Source: Streptacidiphilus anmyonensis (lineage in GTDB: Bacteria > Actinomycetota > Actinomycetes > Streptomycetales > Streptomycetaceae). Taken from it: DNA of 51,723 bases. The translations under genes were made by a program, and so were the position numbers. A model generated the notes under the pieces. That model searched no databases. It was not told where the DNA came from and saw nothing but the letters and a program-made list of their open reading frames with translations. Below are positions 42,001 through 50,117 of the stretch, piece by piece; the first letter of the stretch is position 1; every line of letters begins with the position of its first letter. The stretch covers positions 240,838 to 292,560 of the forward strand of contig NZ_BBPQ01000003.1 of NCBI RefSeq assembly GCF_000787855.1. Direction: 5' to 3'.

Positions 42001-43228
42001 GGAACGCCTCGGGGAGGGTGTTGTCACGCTCGGCCAGGACCGCGCGGGCGCCGGTGCGGGCGTCGATCGCGGTGAGGTCCCAGCGCACGGCGTCGTAGGG
42101 GTCGTTCTGCTCGGCGACGAGCACGCGGTCGGAGCCCGGGTCCTGGTGGAGGATGCGCGGGTAGCCCGGGGTCTTGGTGTCCACCAGGGCCTTGCCGTCG
42201 GCGGTGTCGACGACCAGGACGTGGCCGGCGGCCGGGCGGGGGTTGCCCAGGCCGAACGGGGTGTCGCTCCAGCCGGCGGTGATCCGGCCGTCGGTGAGCG
42301 GCTCGATGTCCGTCCAGTCGGCCCAGGGCACGTTCGTGTCGTAGGTCCAGGCGGTGTCGGCGGTGAGGTCGCCGCCCTTGCCCGGGGTGAACCTGTAGGC
42401 GACCAACTGGCTGCGGCTGTCACCCTGTTCGGCGACCGGGTCGTCGCCCCAGTCCGGGCCGGTGGTGTCGGCGACGATCAGCTTGCCGTTCTGCACCAGC
42501 ATCGAACCGACGTAGCCGGGCAGCAGCTTGTGCCACAGCATCCGGCCGGTGCGGCCGTCCAGGACGCTGGCGAAGGTGCCGGAGTTCAGGTCCGACCCGG
42601 GGGAGGTGAACGGACGGGCGGGTGCGGCGCCGACGGAGTAGGCCACGGCGATGTCCGCGACGCCGTCGCCGTTGAAGTCGCCCTGCGCGAAGGGGTGCGT
42701 GCCCGACGAGGAGGGCTCGTAGGGGTTGTAGCCCTCGTTCATGACCGGGACGAACGACTGGCTCTGGTACCAGAGCGTCGGCTTGACCTGCCAGTCGGAG
42801 TACAGCGACTGGCTGGAGCGCTCCCAGACCGGATCGCCCTTCGCGTCGTACCGGGTGACGGTGCCGCTCGTGGAGAGCGCCACCCAGTCGCCGGTGCCGT
42901 TCAGGGCGAGCGTGTCGACCGAGCCCCGGGTGCTCTCCCAGGCCGTCGACTGGTTGAGGGTGTTGGCGGCCGTCGTGGACGTCGAGGCCGACGCCGTCGG
43001 GTCGGTGGACGAGGTGACGCCCGCCGCTGCCGCTGCGACCAGGCCCGGAGTGCCGTCGGTGCGGGCGGTGTACTTCGCGCTGAGCTTGGCCAGTTGCTTG
43101 GCGTTCAAGCGTATGGGGGCGGGCTTCGCGGGGGCGGCGTGGACCGCCGGGGCGGACAGCAGCGCGGTCGCCGCCGCCAGGACGGCGGCGATGGCGCCGC
43201 TGCGCCCGGCTCTGACTGTGGGTCTCAT
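39080..43228 (-). CDS. Secreted beta-propeller/S53 (sedolisin) protease fusion, 1382 aa
   Basis: The ATG at 43228 follows AAGGAG at long spacing. A signal peptide is present (GAIAAVLAAATALLSAPAVHA). Residues about 110-900 hold many WD/PQQ-like and FG-GAP-like blades (GDFNGDGVADIAVAYS; VDVNGDGVKDLVVGGQSHGV; ALDGRDLKSA). The last 340 residues are an S53 peptidase: GQTIAIVDAYDYPNAAADL, then WEEEEALDIEWAHSIAPHAK with the catalytic Glu/Asp pair, VVSNSWGMPE, GGTSLSAPSWAAIVADADQL with the catalytic Ser near 1294, and GPGYDTVTGLGSPLAG at the calcium site. The usual Pro-kumamolisin propeptide directly before the peptidase is not seen. The propeller may act as chaperone or bind substrate. A divergent regulator lies upstream. 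Confidence 0.85.
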   Translation of the reverse strand: MRPTVRAGRSGAIAAVLAAATALLSAPAVHAAPAKPAPIRLNAKQLAKLSAKYTARTDGTPGLVAAAAAGVTSSTDPTASASTSTTAANTLNQSTAWESTRGSVDTLALNGTGDWVALSTSGTVTRYDAKGDPVWERSSQSLYSDWQVKPTLWYQSQSFVPVMNEGYNPYEPSSSGTHPFAQGDFNGDGVADIAVAYSVGAAPARPFTSPGSDLNSGTFASVLDGRTGRMLWHKLLPGYVGSMLVQNGKLIVADTTGPDWGDDPVAEQGDSRSQLVAYRFTPGKGGDLTADTAWTYDTNVPWADWTDIEPLTDGRITAGWSDTPFGLGNPRPAAGHVLVVDTADGKALVDTKTPGYPRILHQDPGSDRVLVAEQNDPYDAVRWDLTAIDARTGARAVLAERDNTLPEAFLVNDQAHGKDARYAVAELGINADLSDGQSTVSGWDEKGDTVWSYQTSSTVGNPNAPVLSLNYDPSGHGQVFAAVADNVADSAADPEGVYNTQLLAFDARNGNLTWRRDGDVTGDQTTLYRGGLLAVGLDADAWTVDTANGKASDLPLFGENYSATAVDVNGDGVKDLVVGGQSHGVFALDGRDLKSATPHVLWHSAVSAAVHQVQVAQVADAHGHTATRVVAATSHGFAVLDPGTGKVDADVDTGAFQYGLAVTDGEIVATGATDVAAYSADGTVRWTYRPAGVGDKKVAYSTPATDGKGRLFLEYGGARTAFGAGASDPAPTAVALNSGSGKQLWSEQPSNATVASAAWIEPQAGVYARPGVPGTDGDGVAFAFGGDKPATGAHRVQIVDGASGKVVTEHDSVGSATFQSFAASPTYGLIEMHAFEMTAYPADGSAPYDIHTLPNNQQGVFATTSGGDETFVGAVGGLEQYDQPFPNDGDYLDSTSETFSLYAGTDVATNLTGGKATDIVGLPMDDAAYDLNQNVGGYGSNVIAPDNYPHGVTVQQVTDGAPAASSTAKQATPTPATRTAAQEHDAVLGLSTPDGTAQDHAATASAFKGATLSTAGIIAPPVEVKSTTTVSPDDTTEVTKGYTPQQLQARLGLTGDGTGQTIAIVDAYDYPNAAADLNHFAAHFDLPQTCGSVPAGTDCFDFRQVYAGGSQPAANASWEEEEALDIEWAHSIAPHAKIVLVEAADASAAGLYAAVDRAASLHPAVVSNSWGMPEFSEESFYDDHCKLADSVCTQSTGDDGYPAGYSSTNPYALAIGGTSLQLDANGNTLGETAWRSTGGGLSYFEKRPAYQDGVQNSKYRATPDVSFVADPNTGVAVYTTALGRALWLEVGGTSLSAPSWAAIVADADQLRAAAHKAPLAVAGPDGDTAHTDVYALGSKLNDVTSGSNGACGAECTAGPGYDTVTGLGSPLAGVDTALARLK

Positions 43229-43295
43229 CGAGGGTCGATGCTCCTTGTCACTACGTCGGGGGGTGTTGGTACCTTCCCAGGTCGACGGCACAATT

Positions 43296-43309
43296 TGGGA
43301 GCGTTCCCA
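43296..43309. promoter_or_regulatory. Operator candidate between protease and regulator
   Basis: TGGGA-GCGT-TCCCA forms an inverted repeat in the 164-base divergent gap. The right half, TTCCCAG (43304-43310), recurs at 43274-43280. The divergent TrmB/LuxR-type regulator is the natural candidate to bind. Confidence 0.45.
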
Positions 43310-43392
43310 GTGGCCGACCACGGCCGTTGGCCGCAGGCGGCCAGTTGGGGTCGGGATCTTCACGGGCAAATCGCTACGAAGGAGACGTGCAG

Positions 43393-44367
43393 GTGCTGGA
43401 ACCGATCGGCCTCGACGACGTCGAGGAACGGGCCTATGAACTGCTGGTGAACCGGGACGCGTTGACGGTCGGCTCGCTGGCCGGGCTGCTCGACCTCGGG
43501 CAGGCCCGGTCCCGCCAGGCACTGGACGGGCTGATCGCCGCCGGACTGGCGGTCTGCCGCCCCGGGCGCCCGGCCCGCTACGAGCCGGTGGATCCACGCA
43601 CCGGGCTCACCAGCCTGATCCGTTCCCGCCAGGCCGAACTGGAGCGCGTCACAGCCCTGGTGGGGGCCTTCGCGGCCGACTACCAGGAGCGGACCCTGCG
43701 AACCGACCCCAGGTTGCTCGTCGAGGTGGTCGAGGGACCCAAGGAGATCGCCCGGCGGGTGGAGGAGTTGGTGTCCGGGGCCGAGCGCGACATCGTCGCC
43801 TTCGACGCGCCTCCCTATGTCTCGCCCGAGGGCACGTCCTCCCAGGCCGAGGCCGTCATGCTCGCTCGCGGGGTGAAGGTTCGGGCGATCTACGCGAACG
43901 AGGTGCTCGCCATGCCGCAACACGCGGAACGACTGCGTGAGATGGTCGGCCTGGGCGAGCAGGCCCGGGTTCTTCCCCGGGTGCCCACCAAACTGATCGT
44001 GGTGGACGGACGCGAGGCGGTCCTCCCGCTGACCCGCTCCGACGAAGGCAAGCGGACCGTCGCCGCCTTCGTGCGCCAGTCCGGCCTCAGCGACGCCCTG
44101 GTGGAGCTCTTCGAGGTCAACTGGGCCACGGCCACACCCGTCTTCGGCTCGGCGGGAGCTCACCCCCGGGCGGAGCCTGATGCCTCCGAGGAGGACGTGA
44201 CCCTGCTGCAACTCCTCAACGCCGGCCTGAAGGACGAGGCCATCGCGCGCCACCTGGGCCTGAGCCAGCGGACGTTCCGCCGCCGCATCGCCGACCTCGT
44301 CCAGCGGCTCGGCGCGACCAACCGCTTCCAGGCGGGCACCCAGGCCATGCGCCGCGGCTGGCTGTGA
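43393..44367 (+). CDS. TrmB/LuxR-type transcriptional regulator, 324 aa
   Basis: GTG at 43393 is chosen because GGAG lies eight bases before it; a GTG two codons upstream is too close to the ribosome site. An N-terminal TrmB-like winged helix (DVEERAYELLVNRDALTVGS; RSRQALDGLIAAGLAVCRPG) leads to a middle sensor region (VVEGPKEIARRVEELVSGAERDIVAFDAPPY in part) and a C-terminal LuxR-type helix-turn-helix (VTLLQLLNAGLKDEAIARHL, then SQRTFRRRIADLVQRLGATN). Actinomycetes have many such proteins near secreted hydrolase genes; I recall them being linked to control of extracellular protease genes. It is divergent from the S53 protease and probably controls it. Confidence 0.82.
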   Translation: MLEPIGLDDVEERAYELLVNRDALTVGSLAGLLDLGQARSRQALDGLIAAGLAVCRPGRPARYEPVDPRTGLTSLIRSRQAELERVTALVGAFAADYQERTLRTDPRLLVEVVEGPKEIARRVEELVSGAERDIVAFDAPPYVSPEGTSSQAEAVMLARGVKVRAIYANEVLAMPQHAERLREMVGLGEQARVLPRVPTKLIVVDGREAVLPLTRSDEGKRTVAAFVRQSGLSDALVELFEVNWATATPVFGSAGAHPRAEPDASEEDVTLLQLLNAGLKDEAIARHLGLSQRTFRRRIADLVQRLGATNRFQAGTQAMRRGWL

Positions 44368-44548
44368 TCCCGGAACGGTGCTGTGCTCCTCCCCGACGGT
44401 GCTCCGACGCGCTCTGCCCTGGTCCGGCGCGTCCCAGTCGGCCGCCACGCCGCCGAGGCCGCTCACCTGGGTTCAGGGGTGAGGGGGTGTAGAAGTGAAA
44501 GCGATCTGTTCCGCGCTGACGCTCCGACGCCCCGAGTGGAGTTCCCGA

Positions 44549-45484
44549 ATGAAAGCTCTCGTAGCCCGCGAGTACACGACGCTCGACGGGGTCGCCGTCA
44601 CCGACGTCCCGCAGCCCGTGGCAGGTCCCGGTGAGGTGCTGCTCAAGGTGGAAGCCGCCGCGCTCAACCCGTTGGACCTCGCGCTGATCACGGGTGCGAT
44701 GAAGGACGCATTCCCTGTCGAGCACCCCCTCGTCGTGGGGATGGATGCCGCCGGCACGGTCGCCGAAGTGGGTCAGGGGGTGACGGCCTACACGCCGGGC
44801 GACCCGGTGCTGGCCTTCAGCGGTTCAGCCGGCTCGGTCGCCGAATACACTGTGGTCGCGGTGGGCCCGCACCTCGCCAAGCGGCCGGGCGGCCTCTCCC
44901 CGCTCCTCGCCGCGGCCATCCCCGAGTCCGGGATGACGGCCGTCTGCCTGCTCCGCGCGGTCGGCCTCGCGGCGAGTCAGAGCGTGCTGGTGGTCGGCGC
45001 GACGGGAGGCGTCGGCCTGTACGCCGTCCAACTCGCCGCCTCGCTCGGCGCCAAGGTGATCGCCACCGCGACCGCCGCCGACGCCGACTACGTGCGCGGG
45101 CTCGGCGCGCAGGGCACCGTCGACTACAAGGCGGGCGACATCGTGGAGCAGACGTTGCGCCAGGTCCCGGGCGGGGTGGACGTGGTGGTCGACCTGGTCA
45201 ACCGTGGTGACGCGCTCTCCACCACGGCCCGTGCGCTCCGCGACGGGGGCCGGCTGGTCTCGCCCCTCTTCGGGCCGCAGGACTTCGGCCGGGGAGCCAC
45301 CGGCGTCTACATCGGCACCTTCACCGCCGAACCCGGCGACCTGGAGGATCTGGCCGCGCGTGCGGCGGACGGACGGCTCCGGGTGGAGGTGGGCGCCACC
45401 TACCCGTTCACCGATGCCCCGCAGGCGGTGTCCGACTTCGCCGGCAAGCACATCCGGGGCAAGGTCGTCATCACCGTCCCGTAG
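44549..45484 (+). CDS. MDR-family NADP-dependent oxidoreductase, 311 aa
   Basis: ATG at 44549 is chosen since GGAG precedes it by seven bases; an upstream in-frame GTG at 44495 is less likely. The GroES-like part has PGEVLLKVEAAALNPLDLAL and VVGMDAAGTVAEVGQGVTAY. The Rossmann part has VLVVGATGGVGLYAVQLAASLGAKVIATA in part, with the AxxGxxG variant GATGGVG typical of quinone-type reductases, and YVRGLGAQGTVDYKAGD. Zinc-binding cysteines are absent, so it is a quinone oxidoreductase-like enzyme. The substrate cannot be predicted. It appears to be a single-gene unit behind the regulator gene. Confidence 0.83.
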   Translation: MKALVAREYTTLDGVAVTDVPQPVAGPGEVLLKVEAAALNPLDLALITGAMKDAFPVEHPLVVGMDAAGTVAEVGQGVTAYTPGDPVLAFSGSAGSVAEYTVVAVGPHLAKRPGGLSPLLAAAIPESGMTAVCLLRAVGLAASQSVLVVGATGGVGLYAVQLAASLGAKVIATATAADADYVRGLGAQGTVDYKAGDIVEQTLRQVPGGVDVVVDLVNRGDALSTTARALRDGGRLVSPLFGPQDFGRGATGVYIGTFTAEPGDLEDLAARAADGRLRVEVGATYPFTDAPQAVSDFAGKHIRGKVVITVP

Positions 45485-45565
45485 CGCGAGCAAGGTCTGG
45501 GCGACCTGCGCGCGACCGCCACCGGCCCGGATGCGGGGCCGGTGGACCGGGGCGAGGCTGGACGT

Positions 45566-45808
45566 ATGAGTGACCTGCAACCGCCGAACCAGGAGACCCC
45601 CGTCTTCGTCGGCGCCTCCGATCCCGACAGCAGCCATCGCATCGTCGTCGTCTGCCGCCTGGACGACAGTCTCACGGAGCCCCAGGCATGCCGGGCCCAA
45701 CGTGATATGCACCGTTTCGTCGAGCATGAACGGCCGGGCACGGACCTCGACGATCCCGCCCGGGTGTTCTGGGTCGACCCCCCGGGCAAGTGGCCTCACG
45801 AACGCTGA
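45566..45808 (+). CDS. Hypothetical protein, 80 aa
   Basis: ATG at 45566 is chosen, with GGCGAGG upstream; an earlier GTG-type start eight codons before is weaker. The sequence is hydrophilic: SDLQPPNQETPVFVGASDPD, then HRIVVVCRLDDSLTEPQACR, and an end with VFWVDPPGKWPHER. No family is recognised. The last 15 residues recall the end of the 333-aa protein at 15107 (PAEVHWNDHPGIWPG against PARVFWVDPPGKWP), a possible distant link. There is no signal peptide. A hairpin shared with the convergent SRPBCC gene lies behind it. Confidence 0.5.
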   Translation: MSDLQPPNQETPVFVGASDPDSSHRIVVVCRLDDSLTEPQACRAQRDMHRFVEHERPGTDLDDPARVFWVDPPGKWPHER

Positions 45809-45852
45809 GCTGCGCACAACACCCGCGCAGACCGAACAGCCCCACCTGGCGG

Positions 45853-45897
45853 CCCGACCTGACGATGGACCGCGCGGCGCACCGCCGTCAGGTCGGG
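45853..45897. terminator. Bidirectional hairpin between convergent genes
   Basis: A perfect 12-bp stem (45853-45864 with 45886-45897) closes a 21-base loop that can pair further. It lies between the 80-aa gene and the SRPBCC gene. Confidence 0.65.
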
Positions 45898-45916
45898 GGC
45901 GGGGGAGCGGTCCAGG

Positions 45917-46363
45917 TTACGAGGCTTCGACAGCGTGCTTGATGCGCTGCCCGAAGGCATCCGCGTCCTTGCGGGCGGCGCCGAGGGCGAAGTGCTCGAG
46001 GAGCTTTCCGACGCCGTGGCCCTCAAGGACGTTGAAGACCCGCAGTTGAGTCTTCCCTCCAGGCAGCGCGACGAAGTCGTAGCCCCCCTCGACGCCCGTC
46101 ACCAGGTTCTTCGTGACCTCCGCCCAACGGATTCTGGAGGTCGGGTCGAATGCGGTGATCTTGAATTCCCGGTGGCTCTTCATTCCGGCGTCCTTGACCG
46201 TGCTGCGGTAGACCGTGCCGACGGACGTCGGACCGTCCGTCGTCTTTTCGATCTCCTGCACCCGGGGACTGAACTTGGGATCATTTCGGCCGTCGGCCAG
46301 GAACGCGAAGACCTCCTCGATCGGGCGGTCGATCTCCACGGTTGCCTCGAACTCACCGGACAT
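45917..46363 (-). CDS. SRPBCC-family protein, 148 aa
   Basis: ATG at 46363 is chosen, with AGGAGG six bases before it. The protein shows the polyketide-cyclase/dehydrase fold: GEFEATVEIDRPIEEVFAFLADGRNDPKFSP at the start (in part), TSVGTVYRSTVKDAGMKSHREFKITAFDP in part, RIRWAEVTKNLV, and a C-terminal helix with GKLLEHFALGAARKDADAFGQRIK. It probably binds a hydrophobic ligand. No regulator is next to it, unlike the SRPBCC gene at 16763. The two share only the fold, not obvious close sequence. Confidence 0.78.
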   Translation of the reverse strand: MSGEFEATVEIDRPIEEVFAFLADGRNDPKFSPRVQEIEKTTDGPTSVGTVYRSTVKDAGMKSHREFKITAFDPTSRIRWAEVTKNLVTGVEGGYDFVALPGGKTQLRVFNVLEGHGVGKLLEHFALGAARKDADAFGQRIKHAVEAS

Positions 46364-46522
46364 GCTTCGCCTCCTGTTCACCCGCCTCCTGGTCGCGCCA
46401 GGTCAGCGCGCCTCGAACCTCGACTGCCCGCTCAGGGGCTCCACTTCGAGTATCGACCGGTCCGCCGAGCGCCGCCCTCCCAGCCCACCGGGGTGGTCGG
46501 CTCCGGCCGGCTCCAGCCCGCT

Positions 46523-47071
46523 CTAGTCCGCGGCGGAACAGGCCACGCCGCGCAAGGACGTCAGCACCCGGAAGGCGATGCCCGTGCCGGCGCCGTAGGC
46601 GAGATGAGCGCCGAGATCCCAGGCCAGAACCGTGCCGTCGTACTCCCAGATCGGCTTGTACAGCCCGGCGATCGGCAGGCAGACGTAGTCGTTGGCGAAC
46701 AGTCCGACGCCGAACGGCACGCCGTAGGCCGGACACGGCGTGCGCAGTGAACCGACCAGAACGCCGTAGGCCGCGCCCGCCAGTGATCCGTAGGCCCAGT
46801 GGGCGACGGTGCTCGTGAGCCAGGCCGAACTGTCGGGGAGTTCACGCTGGGTGAAGCCCTCCACCAGGCGTTTGGCCACCTGCCCGGGATCCGGCGCCTT
46901 CTCCCAGGTTTCGACCGGCGCGAATTCCCAGGCCGGCGGACTGTCCGTGCCGCCTGCGCGGCGGTACTTCACGTAATGCACGGCATCCAGACACAGGGTT
47001 CCGACAGCCCCGGCCAGCAGGCCCGCCGCCACCGCCGCAAGGGGAGTCGGCCGGCATGTCCGTGTGCCCAT
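46523..47071 (-). CDS. DUF1440/DUF6789-like membrane protein, 182 aa
   Basis: ATG at 47071 is chosen, with GGGAGG seven bases upstream. Hydrophobic segments are visible at the start (PLAAVAAGLLAGAVGTLCLDAVHYV), in the middle (AHWAYGSLAGAAYGVLVGSL; GVPFGVGLFANDYVCLPIAGLY) and near the end (VLAWDLGAHLAYGAGTGIAF), giving about four membrane helices. The cytoplasmic part after helix 1 has PPAWEFAPVETWEKAPDPGQVAKRLVEGFT. The pattern fits the DUF1440-type inner-membrane proteins, whose function is unknown. It lies 220 bases behind kup in the same direction. Confidence 0.65.
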   Translation of the reverse strand: MGTRTCRPTPLAAVAAGLLAGAVGTLCLDAVHYVKYRRAGGTDSPPAWEFAPVETWEKAPDPGQVAKRLVEGFTQRELPDSSAWLTSTVAHWAYGSLAGAAYGVLVGSLRTPCPAYGVPFGVGLFANDYVCLPIAGLYKPIWEYDGTVLAWDLGAHLAYGAGTGIAFRVLTSLRGVACSAAD

Positions 47072-47291
47072 GGCAATACCTCCCGCACTGCTCTGCTCAG
47101 GGATGACGTCGGCACCAGGTGGACGACCACTGCGACGATGCCGGCAGGGCCGATGAGGCGTCCCCACCGAGCGTAGTTCCGGGCTCCTCGTCGCGCAGCC
47201 GGGCCTCCACCGCCGACATGCCCCAGATCGCGCCCAGGGCGGTGTTCCTCCGGGCCCAGTCGACGCACTCCGCCGGCGCCCATGCCTCGAC

Positions 47292-49202
47292 CTATACCTC
47301 GACGTTCGAGCCCATGATCACGGTGCGGTCCTGCGGGAGCTGGAAGTACGGCGCGGCGGCCGACGTGATGTGCGAGGTCGCGATGAAGAGGCGCTTCTGC
47401 CACTTCGGCATCGTCGGCTTCGGGCCGGGCGTCAGCTCGATCTTGGAGAGGAAGTAGGTGCAGGTGTCGAGGTCGATGCGGCCCTCGGTCTGGTCCGCGT
47501 CCAGGAGGGCCAGGGCGGCCGGGACGTTCGGCGTCTCGATGTAGCCGAACCTCGCGGTGACCTGGATGATCCCGTCCGTGCCGCCGCCGAGGCTGTCCAC
47601 GACGATGCGGTCCTCCGGGCGGATCCGGGGGATCGGCTCGGTCCGGATCGCCACCACCGCGAGGTGCTCGTGGCGTACGTGGTTGTGCTCCACGTTGGCG
47701 CGCAGGGCCAGCGGCACGGTCGTGGACGAGCGGTTGAGGAAGATCGCGGTGCCCGGCACGGTCCGCACCCGCTTGTCGGCTCCGAGGTCGTCGACGAAGT
47801 TCCGCAGCGGACCCTCCAGGTGCTCGCGGTTCTCCGTGACGATGTCGCGGCCTCGACGCCAGGTGGTCATGATCGTGAAGGCGATCAGGCCGATCAGCAG
47901 CGGCAGCCAGGCACCGTGGGTGATCTTGGTCAGGTTGGCTGCCAGGAACAGCAGGTCACCCGTGAGAAGGACGACGCCGCCGACCAGGATCCACGGCAGG
48001 GGGATCCTCCACCGCTGCCGGGCGACGTAGAGGAAGAGCACGGTGGAAATGGTGATCGTCGCGGTCACGGCCATCCCGTAGGCGTAGGTGAGCCGCGCCG
48101 AGGAGCGGAAGGCGAAGATCAGGCCGAGCACCGAGATCATCAGCAGCCAGTTGATCCAGGGCACGTAGATCTGCCCGATCGTCCGCTCGGAGGTGTGGGC
48201 GATCCGCAGGCGCGGCAGGTAGCCGAGCTGGGCGGCCTGGGAGGCGACGGAGAAGGCGCCGGAGATGACCGACTGCGAGGCGATCACGGTCGCCACCGTG
48301 GCCAGCACGACGAGCCCGACCCGGGCCCAGCCGGGCGCCAGCAGGAAGAACGGGCCGCTGACGTCCGCCGGGTTCTTGAGGATGAGGGCCGCCTGGCCGA
48401 AGTAGCTCAGCGTCAGCGCCGGCAGCACCAGGAAGGTCCAGGACCGGCTGATCGAGCGGCGGCCGAAGTGGCCCATGTCCGCGTAGAGCGCCTCGGCGCC
48501 GGTGAAAGCGAGCACGACCGCCGCCAACGAGAAGAAGGCGGTGCCGAAGTGGTGGAACACGAAGCCGAGCGCGTACGTGGGCGACAGCGCGCGCAGGATG
48601 GCCGGTTCGTCCGTGATGCCGGAGACGCCGAGGGCGCCGATGGCGACGAACCAGATGATCATGATCGGCCCGAACAGCCGGCCGACGGCCTCGGTGCCGC
48701 GCTTCTGTGCCAGGAACAGGATGATCGCGATGACCGTCGTGATCGGGATGACCAGGTCGTGCAGGCTCGGATCGACGATCTTGAGGCCCTCGACCGCGGA
48801 CAGCATCGACATGGCCGGCGTGATCATGCTGTCCCCCAGGAAGAGGGCGGCTCCGAAGATGCCGAGCGCCGACAGCCACACCGCGGTGCGCTTGCCCCGG
48901 CGGGAGATCTTCTGCTGGAGCAGCGTGATCAGGGCCATGATGCCGCCCTCGCCGTCGTTGTCCGCGCGCATCGCGAGCGAGACGTAGGTGACGGAGACGA
49001 CCATGATGACCGACCAGAACACCAGGGAGACGACGCCGTAGACGTTGGAGGTGTTCAACGGCACCGGGTGCGGGTCGCTGGGGTTGAACAGCGTCGCCAT
49101 CGTGTAGATGGGGCTCGTGCCGATGTCGCCGAACACCACGCCCAGGGCGCCGACCATCAGTCCCAGTCGCACGGGGTGGCGCGCAGCAGTGTCAGCTGTC
49201 AT
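47292..49202 (-). CDS. kup: KUP-family potassium uptake transporter, 636 aa
   Basis: ATG at 49202 is chosen since GGAG lies nine bases before it; upstream in-frame starts lack a site. The KUP/HAK hallmark GLMVGALGVVFGDIGTSPIY stands at the N-terminus, followed by about twelve membrane helices (GGIMALITLLQQ; LGDSMITPAMSMLSAVEGL; FTGAEALYADMGHFG; YVPWINWLLMISVLGLIF). A cytoplasmic C-terminal domain of about 170 residues follows (RVRTVPGTAIFLNRSSTTVP, later GYIETPNVPAALALLD) and ends QDRTVIMGSNVEV, as in relatives. It imports K+ with protons. The frame stays open for 64 codons behind the TAG stop (see findings). Confidence 0.93.
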   Translation of the reverse strand: MTADTAARHPVRLGLMVGALGVVFGDIGTSPIYTMATLFNPSDPHPVPLNTSNVYGVVSLVFWSVIMVVSVTYVSLAMRADNDGEGGIMALITLLQQKISRRGKRTAVWLSALGIFGAALFLGDSMITPAMSMLSAVEGLKIVDPSLHDLVIPITTVIAIILFLAQKRGTEAVGRLFGPIMIIWFVAIGALGVSGITDEPAILRALSPTYALGFVFHHFGTAFFSLAAVVLAFTGAEALYADMGHFGRRSISRSWTFLVLPALTLSYFGQAALILKNPADVSGPFFLLAPGWARVGLVVLATVATVIASQSVISGAFSVASQAAQLGYLPRLRIAHTSERTIGQIYVPWINWLLMISVLGLIFAFRSSARLTYAYGMAVTATITISTVLFLYVARQRWRIPLPWILVGGVVLLTGDLLFLAANLTKITHGAWLPLLIGLIAFTIMTTWRRGRDIVTENREHLEGPLRNFVDDLGADKRVRTVPGTAIFLNRSSTTVPLALRANVEHNHVRHEHLAVVAIRTEPIPRIRPEDRIVVDSLGGGTDGIIQVTARFGYIETPNVPAALALLDADQTEGRIDLDTCTYFLSKIELTPGPKPTMPKWQKRLFIATSHITSAAAPYFQLPQDRTVIMGSNVEV

Positions 49203-49390
49203 CGGCGTGCGCTCCATTCGCTGCGCCGTGCTCCCCGGAGACCTCCGGCTGAACCCGTCGCTGTTCGGGGGCCCTCGGGAACGGACTTTGACGGCTTCGT
49301 CCATATAACCAGCCCGGTGGGTGGCTGTCGCGGCGCGGGCCGGTGCGCAGGGCCGATCGGCTCATCGGCCCCGACCGTAGGATGCGTGAC

Positions 49391-50029
49391 ATGGACGAGG
49401 TCACACCGCCGCGCGTGGGCGGCATACCGGGGACGACGCGGCCGACCCGCTGGCAGGAGGCGGGGTGGAGCGGGAACTACGCCGAGCGGTTCGCGGGGCT
49501 CGTCGCCGCCGGTGAGGACGTCGACGGAGAGGCCCGGCTCGCCGACGCGCTCCTGCCCCGCGGGGCGCGGGTGCTCGACGCCGGCGCCGGCATGGGCCGG
49601 GTGGCCGCGGCGCTCCTGCGGCGGGGGCACGACGTGGTCGCGATCGAGCCCGACGAGGCGCTGGTCCGGCAGGCCCGGGAGACCTACACCGGACTTCCCG
49701 TCGAGGAACGCGACATCCTCGACCTCGGTCCCGAGGACGGCCCCTTCGACCTGGTCGTGTGTGTGGGCAACGTGATCGTCTACCTGGCCGAGGGCACGGA
49801 GCGGGCCGCGCTGGCGGCGATGCGCGACGTTCTCGCCGAGAACGGCCGGATCCTGGTCGGTTTCCACCTCCAGGACCCGCCGCCGCATGCCCGCCGCTAC
49901 GCGCCGGCGGAGTTCGAGGCGGACGTGGCAGCCGTCGGCCTGCGCGTCGACCTCCGGGCGGGCAGCTACGAACTGCACCCCGCGAACGACGCCTACGGCG
50001 TCTGGATCCTGAGCCGCGCCCAGGCGTGA
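49391..50029 (+). CDS. Class I SAM-dependent methyltransferase, 212 aa
   Basis: ATG at 49391 is chosen, with AGGA upstream; an ATG three codons before is possible. The SAM-binding fold is clear: motif I is RVLDAGAGMGRVAAALLRRGHDV in part, motif II VVAIEPDEALVRQARE, motif III-like ERDILDLGPEDGPFDLVVCV, then NVIVYLAEGTERAALAAMRDVL and a motif with NGRILVGFHLQ. The size and start (WQEAGWSGNYAERFAGL) match small cytosolic methyltransferases of actinomycetes. The substrate is unknown. It is divergent from kup across a gap of 188 bases. Confidence 0.85.
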   Translation: MDEVTPPRVGGIPGTTRPTRWQEAGWSGNYAERFAGLVAAGEDVDGEARLADALLPRGARVLDAGAGMGRVAAALLRRGHDVVAIEPDEALVRQARETYTGLPVEERDILDLGPEDGPFDLVVCVGNVIVYLAEGTERAALAAMRDVLAENGRILVGFHLQDPPPHARRYAPAEFEADVAAVGLRVDLRAGSYELHPANDAYGVWILSRAQA

Positions 50030-50117
50030 ACGCAGAGCGGTACCCGGTCGGGTGACGCGGGGTCGGGCGCCCTTCTGGAGTTCCGATCCGAGGGCACTCC
50101 CAGGGGGTGGCGTGGAT

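Noticed and set aside
39677-43450. Plus-strand frame of more than 1200 codons antisense to the S53 protease
   Set aside because: Shadow of the protease gene; no recognisable protein features.
47370-49775. Plus-strand frame antisense to kup and running into the methyltransferase region
   Set aside because: Charged repetitive shadow sequence; kup is unambiguous.
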